Source of the DNA: Fremontodendron californicum
Taxonomy: Eukaryota > Streptophyta > Magnoliopsida > Malvales > Malvaceae
Reading direction: 5' to 3'
Length of the DNA stretch: 64,000 bases
Assembly (NCBI GenBank): GCA_030761205.1
Contig: JAULJL010000015.1
Coordinates: 4,316,001 to 4,380,000 of the forward strand
A program made the position numbers and the translations under genes. The stretch's first letter is position 1; each line of letters opens with the position of its first letter. Below the pieces are notes generated by a model that had not been told where the DNA came from, made no database searches, and saw nothing but the letters and a program-made list of their open reading frames with translations. Of the stretch, positions 11,746 to 24,023 are shown piece after piece.

Positions 11746-12689
11746 TTATTATATATTTATGTCAAAATTGTTAATGTTTAATTTTATATGGTAATATATA
11801 TTATTATAATTTAACATAATTTTATGATCTAAGCATCCTATCATACTACTAATTTAATCTTAAGTATTATCTTTGGTTATATCTTCACGTTTCGATTCTC
11901 GTCAAGTAAATAATGTTTTAAGATTTTTAGTGATCTAATAGCTAGATAAATAAGATTTTGATTCTTAACAAATAAATAATTTTCTAATATTTTTTTTGAA
12001 ACTTTATTATGTTGTCCTTAACAATAAATTTAGAAGTGGTGTTTTCATAAAAAAAAATTAATAAAAAATAAAGAAAATAGATAATGAAAAATTAGTCAAT
12101 TTTTAATTTAAATAAAAAAATTATCAACTGAGAAAAGTTTACTTTAATAAAAAATTTAATGTTTAAAATAAAAAATAGTAAATATTTTATTAATTTAAAA
12201 AAATTAATAATTAAGGATAAAATAATAAATTTAATAAATTATTAAGAGCATTTGTACTTTAAAAAATTGTACTTATATATATAAAATAAAATATGATGCG
12301 TTTGATCTCATAGATTTAATTTCGATATAGTTTAATCACAATTAAAAATAATATTTTTATCTATATTATTATAAATTAAAATTTTATGGTTGTGATTAAA
12401 TCAGACAAAATATCAAATTTCTATAGTAATTCTCATGAAATCAAATGGATCTGAAAAAAGTAAATCAGACAGCAACAAATGGCAAGCCCGGCAACCAGTA
12501 AGCGCAATTTTGGGCGGTTAAGCAAAAAGATCTTCTTAGGTAATCTCCCATTCTGACTATACTCTTTGTCTTAATTTTTAACAATTGTTTTGTCTATTCG
12601 GACATGCCTTTCCTTAACCTAACAAAATAGACCTTAGCTAGGAAACACCCCCCCCCCCCTTTTTTTCTCTTAAAACAAGCCATTTAGTA

Positions 12690-12735
<46 letters not shown>

Positions 12736-15150
12736 TTCATTGATTTTAAACGAAACGAAAGACGATGGAACAACATTAGAATCCTATTTGCTATTCTCCA
12801 CTTCAGAGTCTCCGTCAACTGCTGGTTCATCGAAACGTGGTGAGAACACGACAGAGTCAACCGACCACGTGCCCATTAGAGCCTTTTTCATGGTAGAATT
12901 TTTTTTTTTTTTTTTTTAACAAAAGAGGAAGAGAAGAAATAAGAAAGAGATCAAAGAAGTGAAAAGTACTGATTTAACTGAACTGAGAATGACAGTTGAT
13001 AAATATGTCACCATGGAATATAAACTTGTAACTTCTTCTAAGTCAACTATCGAATTTCCTTTCCATTACCTCTTAAGTTATTTCATTCTTTTTAGCATTA
13101 TAAGCACACAAAAAAAAAAAAATAAAGAGGAGTTTCAGCATTGAAACTTATTTCCAACGAAAGTACATGACAATTTCTAGGAACTACTTGAAAGACTCTT
13201 ACAGTTTTAACCATCATTATTTCTCTCTGCTCTTTCTTTCTATTATGCCTGAAAAATGGTGGAAAATACTGTAATAATGGTCATTTATGGCATTCTGGTT
13301 CTAATAATTGGCTGTTCCTAAAACTTTCCATGAGAAATTTAGAGAGAGCCCCAAAGGCTTGCATTTACAAAAGGAGGCATAGCCTTTGCTAAGGGTTGTT
13401 ATTGCTTTTGACTCGTTACTATATATTGTTCTGTGCTTATGGAATACTTTCATTCTTTCCATTTTAATCTAATTACTAAGCCTCATTTACAAGTGTTGAA
13501 AAAACCTCAGGAAGAAGAAGAAGAAGAAAGACCTCGTTGATGCAAACAAAGGGTGAAACAAAATTATGGGGATTTGTTTTGATGCTGTTTGTAGTGTAGA
13601 GGAATTTCCAGTACAAGGAAGTTCTTTCAATGTGTCGCAAAATTACAATTAACCAATTAAGATTTCTGTTCCAATGTTAGACTGTATTAGCTTAATTGCC
13701 TTCTTTTTTTAAAACATATGAGGACGTCTACAGGGCTTAATTGCTAGTAAAATACAGGACAATTCCATTTCGAATTCTCATAAATTATTAATGTTAAAAA
13801 ATATGCACTCTGATGTAAGGTGTAGGGTAGGACAATTCATGAATGTTACTGTCAAACAGCACCTGATTTTTGCACTCTTACTGGTCTGGATTACAAAATC
13901 CTTGTTCTGTTGATAATGCAGAGCAGAGGGCTGAATTCAGAATCATCCACAGAGGGAAGGGGGAGACTCCCTATTCAAGTACAGGTGATTTGTTGCCAAA
14001 ATCTTGTGACATTCGAGTGATAGGAACACCTTGAAAACCTAATGTATGGAGAATTGGAGAAGTTACTGTCAATTTGGAATTGCTGAAAGAAAAGATAGGT
14101 GGAAAAAACTAGAAGAAACCATCACCAATTTATCAACGCAATTTGTGGTTTTTGTGAAAAAACAATATTTAATTTTCAGTTTGAAAATGGTGTACTTACT
14201 GACTTGTATAAAAGTTGATAATTTAAGTGAAATTTGATTGGCTTGGGGGGGATAACTCAATATTCTAAACTTTGGTACTTGTTTTTCCTTCTGTCAGCAC
14301 ACCATTTGCAGAAAAAAATTCGCATAATCTTCCTCCATTTCAGCTTTCAATTCATCACTGAAAATAAGTTTACACATTCATCAACAAAAAAAAAATAAAA
14401 TCAGTTTACACAAGTCACAAATCACAATCCGCACCAGCTACCAAATTGACTTCCCCTCTCCTCTATGAGCCTAAAATTCTTCCTACTAGCCTACCTCACC
14501 TAACTCCTTTTTCTTTTTCCGAATACAGAAGCAAACAAATTTCCTATGCAACGCCATTTGTCATATAAACAGGATACAAAATTTTGTAAGTTTCAAAGAT
14601 ATGATTAATTACACTTAAAAAACTCACAAAAAAAGAAAAAAAAAATCAACTCCTAAATTTCGACTCAACAAAGACCAATAGCATTACTTCTGATTAGCCA
14701 TTAAAAAAAGGTGAGCATAAAACTAATTAAAAAGGTTTAAGGAAGTGGTTGGTCACAAATAATAAAATCAGGATTGAAACCATCAACCATGGTTTTCATT
14801 CATCATCTCCACATGTTGCAGCAGAACACAACACATTGAAAACATTGGGCATGTAATAATGAAAAAAAGATAAAGACTGTCGCTTTGGTCTTCATAGTTC
14901 ATATTCAAATGTTTTGTCCAATTGTGCGTGTGAAAGAGATATGGAAAAGTCAGACAGTCAAAAGCCAAATAGAAAATTCACAATTGGGTTCAATAAAATA
15001 GTAGTTTTCTGCTATTAACTTAATCAGTTGATTAATTACTATGATTATCTCGTGGGTCGTGGCCCTCTTTTTTCTTGTTCAATGTTAATAACTTATGAGA
15101 AAAAATTATTGTTTAGTTTGTAGTCAGTCCAATCCCATCTTTGCCGCTCT
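11746..15150. other. Intergenic spacer upstream of the MYB gene
   Basis: AT-rich DNA with a C/T homopolymer junction near 12649-12667, a (TA)n tract at 12693-12731, a CACGTG G-box at 12866-12871 and several poly-A/T runs. Short frames (12959-13144, 14046-14237) show no family features. A 28-codon frame at 13566-13652 begins MGIC and is discussed as a weak candidate. No gene could be supported. Confidence 0.6.
12693..12731. repeat. (TA)n microsatellite
   Basis: About 39 bp of uninterrupted TA dinucleotide, lying shortly after a C-run/T-run junction. Confidence 0.95.
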
Positions 15151-15159
15151 CTATATAAT
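15151..15159 (+). promoter_or_regulatory. TATA box of the MYB gene
   Basis: CTATATAAT lies about 150 bp upstream of the MYB ATG, with a CT-rich leader (15231-15250) in between. This is the normal layout for a plant promoter; the start of transcription is inferred near 15185. Confidence 0.6.
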
Positions 15160-15304
15160 CCCCTCTTATCTATTATCCTCGTAAGCTCATCTTCGGTATC
15201 TTCAAACTAATCCCATAAATCCCAAATCAACTCTCTCTCTATCTCTCTTATTAGATTCTTACCCTTGGTTCTTCGACTGAAAGTAACCTGTTTCCAGTTT
15301 ACAA

Positions 15305-16452
15305 ATGGATGTTTACGAGAGAGGTTTCATATCTGAAACTTCAAAAAGTGAAGAAGAGATGGGCGTAAGGAAAGGTCCGTGGACTGAAGAAGAGGACTCC
15401 ATGCTCAAGGCGTATGTCAATATTCATGGTGAAGTTCGCTGGAACTCTGTTGCTCGTTTATCAGGTTAACAATTTGTTCCACGATTATTTCTTTCCCCGT
15501 CAATTGAAACAAAAATCGATAGAAACCCAAGGAATTTTTAGCTTTTATGCATATGTTTGCACATTATTTTTTGTGATACTGATATTGACATAAATGTGTA
15601 CAGGATTAAAAAGAACCGGAAAAAGCTGCAGATTGAGATGGCTGAACTACTTGCGACCAGAAGTGAGACGAGGAAACATCAGCCTCGAAGAGCAGCTATT
15701 GATTCTTGAACTCCATTCTCGCTGGGGCAACAGGTTTTTATTTGACTTCCATAAGGCTTTCCTCATTCCTGAAATTCAATAAACATATATATGAATGATT
15801 TTAGCTAACTTGTCCAATTTTGATCCTGAAACCGTGAAGGTGGTCAAAAATTGCACAACACTTGCCTGGAAGGACAGACAATGAAATAAAGAACTATTGG
15901 AGAACAAGAGTCCAGAAGCAGGCAAAGCAGCTTAAATGTGACGTTAATAGCAAACAATTCAGGGACGCCATGCGTTACGTTTGGATTCCCCGTTTAATTG
16001 AACGGATCCGTGCTTCATCGGAGTCACCCTCAGGTCAACCTTCCACCACCACCACCACCACCTACATGGATAGTATCAGCAACTTAACCACCAGTCAAAT
16101 CACCTATGCAAATACAACTGGGTCGGTCCAGGTTGACCCAAGTCTCCTGCCCGAGTTATCAGGCACTTCATCAGACTCCCTGGATACCCAAGTCTCTTCC
16201 GTTTCAGACCTGACAGATTGTTATATTAATCCACAAAGCGTTTCAAACTACCCGAATAACTTCCAAAACGAGTGGGGTTTGGAAAATGTAGCGGGCACAT
16301 GGGGTAGAGATGATGGCCATGGGGTTGAACTTGAATTTCAGGCGACACAGGAGCAGAGCAATGGCTGGTTGGGTGGTGGGGACTCGATGGAGACTGTGTG
16401 GAATGAAGAGAATATTTGGTTCTTACAGCAGCAGCTTCATGATGAGGTCTAA
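15305..16452 (+). CDS. R2R3-MYB transcription factor (MYB2/MYB108-type, subgroup 20)
   Basis: Three exons, 15305-15464, 15604-15733 and 15840-16452, join in frame to give 300 residues. R2 (about 22-73) starts RKGPWTEEEDSML. R3 (about 75-124) contains LRWLNYLRPEVRRGNIS and LPGRTDNEIKNYWRTRVQK. The intron positions in R2 and R3 are those usual for the family. After R3 comes KQLKCDVNSKQF...WIPRLIERI (about 126-153), which resembles the subgroup 20 signature of MYB2, MYB62, MYB78, MYB108 and MYB112. Members are nuclear DNA-binding regulators tied to stress, senescence, wounding and jasmonate responses. The acidic Ser/Thr-rich C-terminus is a probable activation region. Oddities are EVRWNSVARLSG in R2, where EGRWN(S/L) followed by AG is usual, and an ACC repeat near 16044. 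The exact orthologue is not determined. Confidence 0.93.
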
Positions 16453-19400
16453 TGATATGAATTCGCTTACGTGACGCATCAAGTTTTATATTTAAAACAT
16501 TTTCCCGATTCTGTTTATCGGATGGATATAGGTTATTAAAAACAAAGTTTAGGCTAACACCATAAAATTTGACAGCTTCTGGAATGTAAATGATTCACGC
16601 AACAAAGTCAGGATGATAGAGATATATAGCATTAATTAGATTATTCTGAAGAAATCTCATTTGCTCAATTCTGTTTTTTCCTGTTTCGAGCATTCATAGT
16701 TTAATTTTTTATTAAAAACAACTTTACTACTATTAAAAAAACACAATTTCTAGAAGGAAAGTATCTTCAAGATATGTTTGTAGCATCTGTAAAAGAGAAG
16801 TTAGTAGCAGAGCTCATCTTCTTCAATTTGATCTGTGTTCCATTTGTAGGCAATCTAAGAATTAGGCGCCAATGAAACCTTGTAAAAGGAAGAATTGTTA
16901 CGATAATGTGATTTTAGAGGTTGCTGAAAAAAAACTTGGTTTAAAGAGGTTAAATCAGATTCCATTCCACCAACAGTGAAATTAATTATGTTGGATTAAT
17001 ATTCAGAACAGGGAAATCTTTTGTACAATTTATCTAATAGCAGGACAAGAAATATGGTTTAACTTTCCTATTTTATGTAGAACAAGTATGTTTAACTTCA
17101 AGGCATCCATGCAGTGAAATGCATTCTAAATTTTAGATTTTTTTTTTTGGCCAAAAATTAATACTCCATATTAATGTAAACAATCAAAAGTTCAAAGTGT
17201 AAAACCAAAAACTAAAAATTATCAATTAGGATTACACTCTTTCTTTTAGGGAAAGTGATATATATATATATATATTATTTATTAAGTAATATTTATTTTT
17301 AAAACATTTAGAAATAAAATTAAAATACGTAATTTGACGGGAGTTTTTCACCTATAATTCTGTTTATTACAATTTTACAATTATCTAATCCTAATTTAAA
17401 ATTATGTAAAAATTCACCACTTATAATTGTAAATTTCATATAAAATTTTGAAAGACTTCATATAATTTTAAATTATGATTGATTAATTATAATGTAATAA
17501 TTTTAAGTGATATCTAAAATTAAATAAGATCAGATCTTAGATTTATTTTGTTTTCTCCTACAACAATTTTTTTATAGCAGTACTTATCATTTATGATATT
17601 CGGATTTGAGAGTAAGTGTTATGTGTTTGACATGCATGACTATACTTAATTTTTTTGATTTTTTTTTATATATATTTAAAAGATCATATCATTATACCTA
17701 TATGCGAATATATATCAAAAAAAATATTTTTAAAAAAAATGAATAAAAGAACTTATCATTAACTTAAGTTGGTAGAGAGCAATAAGACGATAACTTTAGA
17801 AGAAGAAAAAAAGGAATTAAACAGATATCATAGCAATACTATCATATGCCTGTTTTCTTGGTTTTTCTCTAATGTTACTTAGCAAATGTCTGGCTTAGCA
17901 ATTTGAATTTGAAGAATACATTCTGGGGTCAGTCTGGATGAAAACTCCCCTCCCAAATGGAGAACATCACAAATCCTGTGGATCTCTTGTTTTTTTCACA
18001 ATTTCTTTTATGTTTTTCCAAACAAAGAATTAGATTCTAGAAAAGGCAACTATATAAATGAATGATGGAGACATTTATTTATTTAAAATTAGAAAAAGAA
18101 GAAGAAAAAAAAAGGGGGGGGGGGTAATTCCTGTGCTTTGCAGCCTTCCTCAAGAGGAAAAAAGGTTCATTTTTCATTGGATTCAACGGTAGCTGTAGGC
18201 TTCCTGCATGACTGAAGCACTAACTGCCGCAACCCTTGAAACCATCTCATCCCTCCAAAAGTCTAACCAATCATCCAATTAAGCAGCCAACTCAAACACA
18301 TGGGAATTTCTTACCCAGACAAGAATCCATTCTTAGCAATTTTATTAAAATTTTCATGAAAAATATGGGGGCATGCAGGCTTATTAATTCCATGTTCTTC
18401 ATATATTCTTTAGTTATTTCTTCATTCATTACTTACCCATGAAAGTAATCATCATCTCTGAAAACTTTTTTTTAAAAGTTTGTCTAATAAAAGATTGTAA
18501 AGATGAACATTTTTCCTCAATTAAGAGAAACAAGCACATTCTTCACGATATTATTCATAAAAGATGGAAATTAAGTAAACTAAATATGAACGTGAAGGGA
18601 AAAGAGAAGAAAATATTAGTTATTGGACTACAAAATTCTTCAATACATAACAAGTAGTGTTGAGTGGAAGACGGACATAATTAAAAGGAAAATAAGCTGA
18701 CAGTAAGCAGGCAGCCATTGGTGCTAGGCTTGACTATTGTAAGTTTTAGCCTAATTATAGGATTAAATATAATAATAAAAAAAGGCATGGTTATTGAATG
18801 GAAACGGCTGGTTTTTTTTTTCAAGATGCAGCAGCCAATTGTCTAGCATGTTCCTTCCAAGTAAACGTTTTAGTGGAGTTTAAAAATTGAATTGTCGGGT
18901 GACAATGGACTTCTCTTTCTATGAAAATGAAGTCACCGCTTACGTTAGCATGTTTGCTTTTTTGCTACACAAACTTCACTTGTTTTTATTATTTTCAATC
19001 AATGGTCCTTAGGTGATTATTGAGATGTATGTAGCCCATTAATCTGCCATCAAAATATTCAATGGGCCCTTTAAATGGGTTTCATGAATTTGGATCAGAG
19101 CCTGTTCTCGACTCCAGGTTCAAAAGGAAATGAACAAGACCAATAAATGTAAGTGAAGGCTGCTTCTTCACAACTTCAAATATATAATTGCTTTCATTTT
19201 CGCAATAATTGCTTTATCCAAGGCTCTGTTGATTGCATTTTCGGCTATGGCAGGCCCTTTACGAGGTAAGTGAAGGCTGAAGCTATACTTACTTAACTTG
19301 TTGCTGATTGCCAACCCAAGACTTCAGGTCCATCTTTTTACATGGAAATATATGTAATTCTGTATTAGGACAAGAAAATTGGACAAAACTTCCAATTGGG
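16453..19400. other. Intergenic spacer downstream of the MYB gene
   Basis: AT-rich, with a short (TA)n near 17260 and an A-run/G-run junction at about 18101-18124. Short frames at 18236-18657 show no recognisable domain. No gene could be supported. Confidence 0.6.
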
Positions 19401-19403
19401 CCT

Positions 19404-19686
19404 GGTATAAAGCAGAATTGCTATTTGAATTCCATAGCCATAGCCAAGAAGGTGGCGTCTCTCACGGCTCAAAAGCGGTCCAATGCATCAATGGCCAGCG
19501 GGTTTTTCCTTCAAAGATAGCCTGGTTGGTTTACCTTGGTAGAGTATGGGGGTGACTATTCAAGGGTTGTGTACTCGTACAAATTCATGGACAAGGTTGT
19601 TCTTTCCCAGACCAAAAAACGTGATGCATGAATAGAATGCTAATAATATACCAATTCCATAATATAAACTTACAATTAAGGCTTTG

Positions 19687-19748
<62 letters not shown>

Positions 19749-19945
19749 AGTTGAAGTCAGTGACAGTACTGAAATTCCGTGTTGTGCTTGCAGTAGAGTG
19801 AGAATACAAGTGCAGTGGACCGGGAGCCAACTTGACGGGAAGAGTGGCGTGGGCACATGTTCTGACAGATCGATGAAGAGGCTGCGCCTTTTATATATAG
19901 GAACTTACTGTGCTGAAGGATACACTTGGCTCATCAGTCCTTGAC
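19404..19945 (+). pseudogene. Pectin methylesterase pseudogene (multi-intron clade)
   Basis: Fragments of a PME can be read in order in shifting frames: CYLNSIA...SLTAQKRSNASMASGF, then SFKDSLVG, then a version of YLGRVWG, then DYSRVVYSYKFMDKVVL, then after a gap EYKCSGPGANLTGRVAWA, and finally IGTYCAEGYTWLISP followed by a stop at 19942-19944. Each step needs a frame change and TGA/TAG codons interrupt. The gap at 19600-19795 looks like an old intron expanded by a (TA)n tract. The YLGR(A/V)WG and EGDTWLISP-like end match the PME clade without a pro-region, a different clade from the gene at 59800-61118. Earlier exons were not found. Confidence 0.82.
19688..19746. repeat. (TA)n microsatellite
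   Basis: About 59 bp, the longest TA tract in the window, inside the presumed former intron of the PME pseudogene. The sequence just before it (GGCTTTGTTATATA) resembles that before the tract at 20482 (GCCTTGTTATATA). Confidence 0.95.
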
Positions 19946-20480
19946 AAATAGAGCTAGTAAATAGTAATTGCTTCAAATTTTACCATGTACGACTAATACA
20001 CCTATTTATTCCTGCAGGATCAGACGATGTCCTAAATCCTGGTGGCCTCCATAAATATTTCTTCAAACTATTCGTTAATAATTACTGTGAACATCGTTAT
20101 TACAATCTTTATCAGTGTAACTGAATATGTGATTGAATTTAACTTTTTATATATTAATACGAATGGAATTTGGCAATTAAAGCCTCACATATGATGACGA
20201 TGGCAAATTTCCGAATAATATTTGCAAAATGTGTTAAAAAAACGGATCATAAAACTTTCTTGTGCTCTTATTTTTGGGCTGAGTTTTCTCTAGTTATGAC
20301 CCTTTTTGGGTAGTTTGCTGGAGTAGTCTTTTGTTAAGGTTTCAGTTTTTCTTTTTTCCAGCCATGTTTTCCATTAAAAACCACATATATGCTTTAAATA
20401 AGAGAACAAAACTATATCAGCATGTATCCTACCACTGAAACAATATTAATTTTTTTCCTGATTCAAGAATCAAAGCCTTG

Positions 20481-20520
<40 letters not shown>

Positions 20521-20732
20521 AGGAGTAGCGCATAATATACAAGAACTGAAGAACATACACTTTTCTTTATTGAAAATAATGCAGGAGGAGAAATCAAACA
20601 CGAAAAAGACCGGCCTATAAGGGGAGATGTAGATGCTGATTAGCATATCATCAAGATCAAGTTATTTTCTATCAAATACTTACTTATTTATGCACTAATA
20701 ATGGAAATAAAGTTAAAATATATAGTTTTCAT

Positions 20733-20770
<38 letters not shown>

Positions 20771-22939
20771 GTGCAATTGATGAAAAGTGATCATGGTATA
20801 TAGTGGAGAAAAAAGAAAGAAATTAAACACCATACGGTTTTCAAGGCCATATGCAACCCTCTGCTATTTTCCAAGTGTGGGTATCCTCCTCCTCTTCCTT
20901 GCTCGTGCTCTTCCAAATGCAGCCATGGCACCCTTGTTTTCTCACATCATGGTTAGTGTTATTATCAATTTCCTTGGCTACCTTGTTCGACAAAAGGTCA
21001 TGATTTTGGCATCCGATCATTAGTGCTTTCAGTAACAAAACTAAGGAAGCCATGCCTTTTGAATTATCAACCAACAATCATTTCTAACTAGCTTCTCAGC
21101 CTCCCTAATATATATCCTCATTTCCTTATAACTACTCGTTTGAATTTGCCCAATGATTTTAATGCAAGTAAATCCAAATTTATTCCCAAAAGGAAAAGGC
21201 TGTGAATCAAATAAGTTGGTGGGAATTAAGAGATGGGTTGGGTGAGCTATTTACTGCTTAGAATACGATGGAAATTTGCTAAATATAGGTATTTTTTTCA
21301 TAAACAAAAGAAATTTGTTTCATGCAATTCGTGCCATGTGAGGAGTTTTGAATAAGTAATTATTTACATTAGTCAATGAGCGTTGGACAACTTCATGTTC
21401 ATATATATCCTGAAGAGAAAAAGAGAGTGAGAAAGAAATTTTATAGTTTGAATAATAGTACTAGTGGAATTAGGGAGGATGATCCTGACAATCTGATCCA
21501 TCAACGTAAATATTGGTTGGTCAACACACACTTTTTTACGTTTAGGGTTTTCATTATCTGATTGACATCCATCATCCTAATTAATTAAATCATCACAATT
21601 ACGCCAAACTAGAAAATAAGAATGAGTTGGTAATGGTATCCTTTCGTGACTGTATTATCATGAAAAGAGAGTGAATATTCTTCAAAATAATCTTTTATGG
21701 GACTGTTTTGAACATACATTTTCTTACGTCAATCCGATGCATTTGAAATATTATTTAATTTTGAAGTAACAATCGAATTTTAATTGAAAGAAAATGAACT
21801 ATATATTTTTCTTTATATCATATATAAATGATAGAATTCAATTTAAGAAAATATAAATGTCTAAAGAAGTATCCTAATATAGTTTAAAACTCGTTTTAAG
21901 TGATCTTTAACGTCATTTTCATTACCAAGAAAAAAGCTATTAGACTCTGGTTGATAGAACTACCAATAATTAGAGACTAGTTTCTTTGGCATGGTTGGTG
22001 AGATTGAGAATAAGAATACTATTTGCTCCCATTGTTTGCTTTTAAGAGAAGTGTTACATACGATATCGGGACGGCTAATTGGTATGTCTTAGCTGCAAAC
22101 ACAAGTACAAAACTGGAAGTGTCTGCATCATATGCAACTGAGTTTTGAGAATATATATATATATATTTATTTAGTTTTTTTATTTTTCTCTACAACTTAA
22201 TTTTATGCATTATAATTTAAAAAAGTTAAAACTGCATTGTTATTTATCTTTTTATTTTATCCATCAATTATTATTTATAAACTCTTCAAATTAATTGGGT
22301 TGTTATAAATATTAAGTCACAATAACGTGAACTTAAATTAACTTTCTAAATATTAGTTTTCTCAATAAGACTTTAACAAATTATTGTAAAATTAGATTTT
22401 TACTTTTATTGCATGTTGCCTTTACACCCTTGTAGTTTTTCTTTTTCTATTCTTCAACTTCAACTTCAAATTCAATCAATTTTGTTTGTAATTTGGTACT
22501 TGCCGTTTGAGTTATCAAGTTTAAAAATTAAGATCCTAGTAAAACTTTCAAAAATCTCCTTTTGCTTATTAGTAGTTATACTAACTTTTATCTTCATTTT
22601 TTAATTTTTATTATAAATCCACTTTTTTTTTTCATTGTCAACATCCCTTACAAAGCAAAAATAACAAGATTCTTATTAAGATTTGTTATTTTATTTTTTT
22701 AAATATATGTTTATATAATTTTGTTGTTATATGCATGGGTAATATTAAAAATTTTGTAATTAATCAAAATTTTGATTTTTTTGTTGTTGTTAATTTTTGT
22801 TATAGTATTATATTATATTGATTTGATTTAACTATTTATGACATACCTCAACTAAAATATATATAAATTTAGTTTTTTAATTGATCACTCCAAAATCAAA
22901 TGTCAAAATCTGTCACTACTTATATATACCTAATTACAT

Positions 22940-22974
<35 letters not shown>

Positions 22975-24023
22975 ACCACCATTAGTTAAACACTTTATAT
23001 ATAATATAGATTATATATATTAACGCAGCATCCTATATATAATGCTTTCCTCAGGCAAGTCAAATAATTAATGCTTGTAAACAATATTTGAGCTGAATTC
23101 CCGGCCCCTTGCAGATATTAGTGTAAAAACCAGGGGGAAAAAAACAGAAGAGCAAACTCCATCAACTCAATTAAATAGTCAAATGCTTTTTTTTTTTTTT
23201 TTTTGTATTTGGGTTTAAAAACAACGTGTGAACACAAGAGCAAGCGAGTGAGATATAGGTGATAATTTAGAGATTTCTAATTAGAATATATATGTTCACC
23301 AATTTTAAACATGTGATAAATACTTTTTTTTTTTTTTTTTTTAGAAATAAGTCTTAACCGCTAGAAATTAATAATGTTGAATTGTGGCGTTTAGGAATTT
23401 GTCCAATTTATTTCAAAGGTCCTATCTCTCAACCATTTCTCTGTACAATATACCATGAGCTCCAATAAAAGAAAGTGGCAGAAACCATTTTTGTTATAAA
23501 TTACTCTGTTTTTAATATATTAGCAATGTAGTTTTTTGATTTTATAAATAGGGTTAAAAAATTATAACATGTCTCAGTTCATTTTTAAATTAGTTTTTTT
23601 TTTATAAATATTTCATAAAAAATATGTGTTAATCTATTAATTCCGTTCGTAAATTTAAAAACTCCACACAATAAATGAAGTAATTTTTCTCTTTCTATAT
23701 ACTTCTTCACTAACATTTTTCAGATAATAGTACAAACGATGTTCCTATAAAGTTATACATACTTTTTTTTTTCAGTAGGAACCTTCCCCTACATAACTTA
23801 CATCCATTAAAAAATAAAATTAAAACAAATTAACTATTACTAAGAAAGAGGGCTTTAGATAAAAATATATATATATATATATATATATATCCTGCTAATT
23901 TAAACGAGGCCTTGAATTGAGGCCTATATACATTATATAATACTACATATAATATGAATTTGAACGTCTCGTTGTTCCAATGTCCTGTTTAATAAAATTC
24001 CTGGCGGAAGTAGAAAGTTTTGT
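19946..24023. other. Intergenic spacer between the PME pseudogene and GA2ox
   Basis: Low-complexity AT-rich DNA with (TA)n tracts at 20482-20518, 20737-20764, 22942-22971 and 23864-23890 and poly-T runs near 23187 and 23324. Frames at 20787-21077 and 21376-21561 show no domain. No gene could be supported. Confidence 0.6.

Noticed and set aside
20787..21077. Overlapping frames on both strands near 20.9 kb
   Set aside because: No recognisable domain, no splice context and no start context; not supported as a gene.
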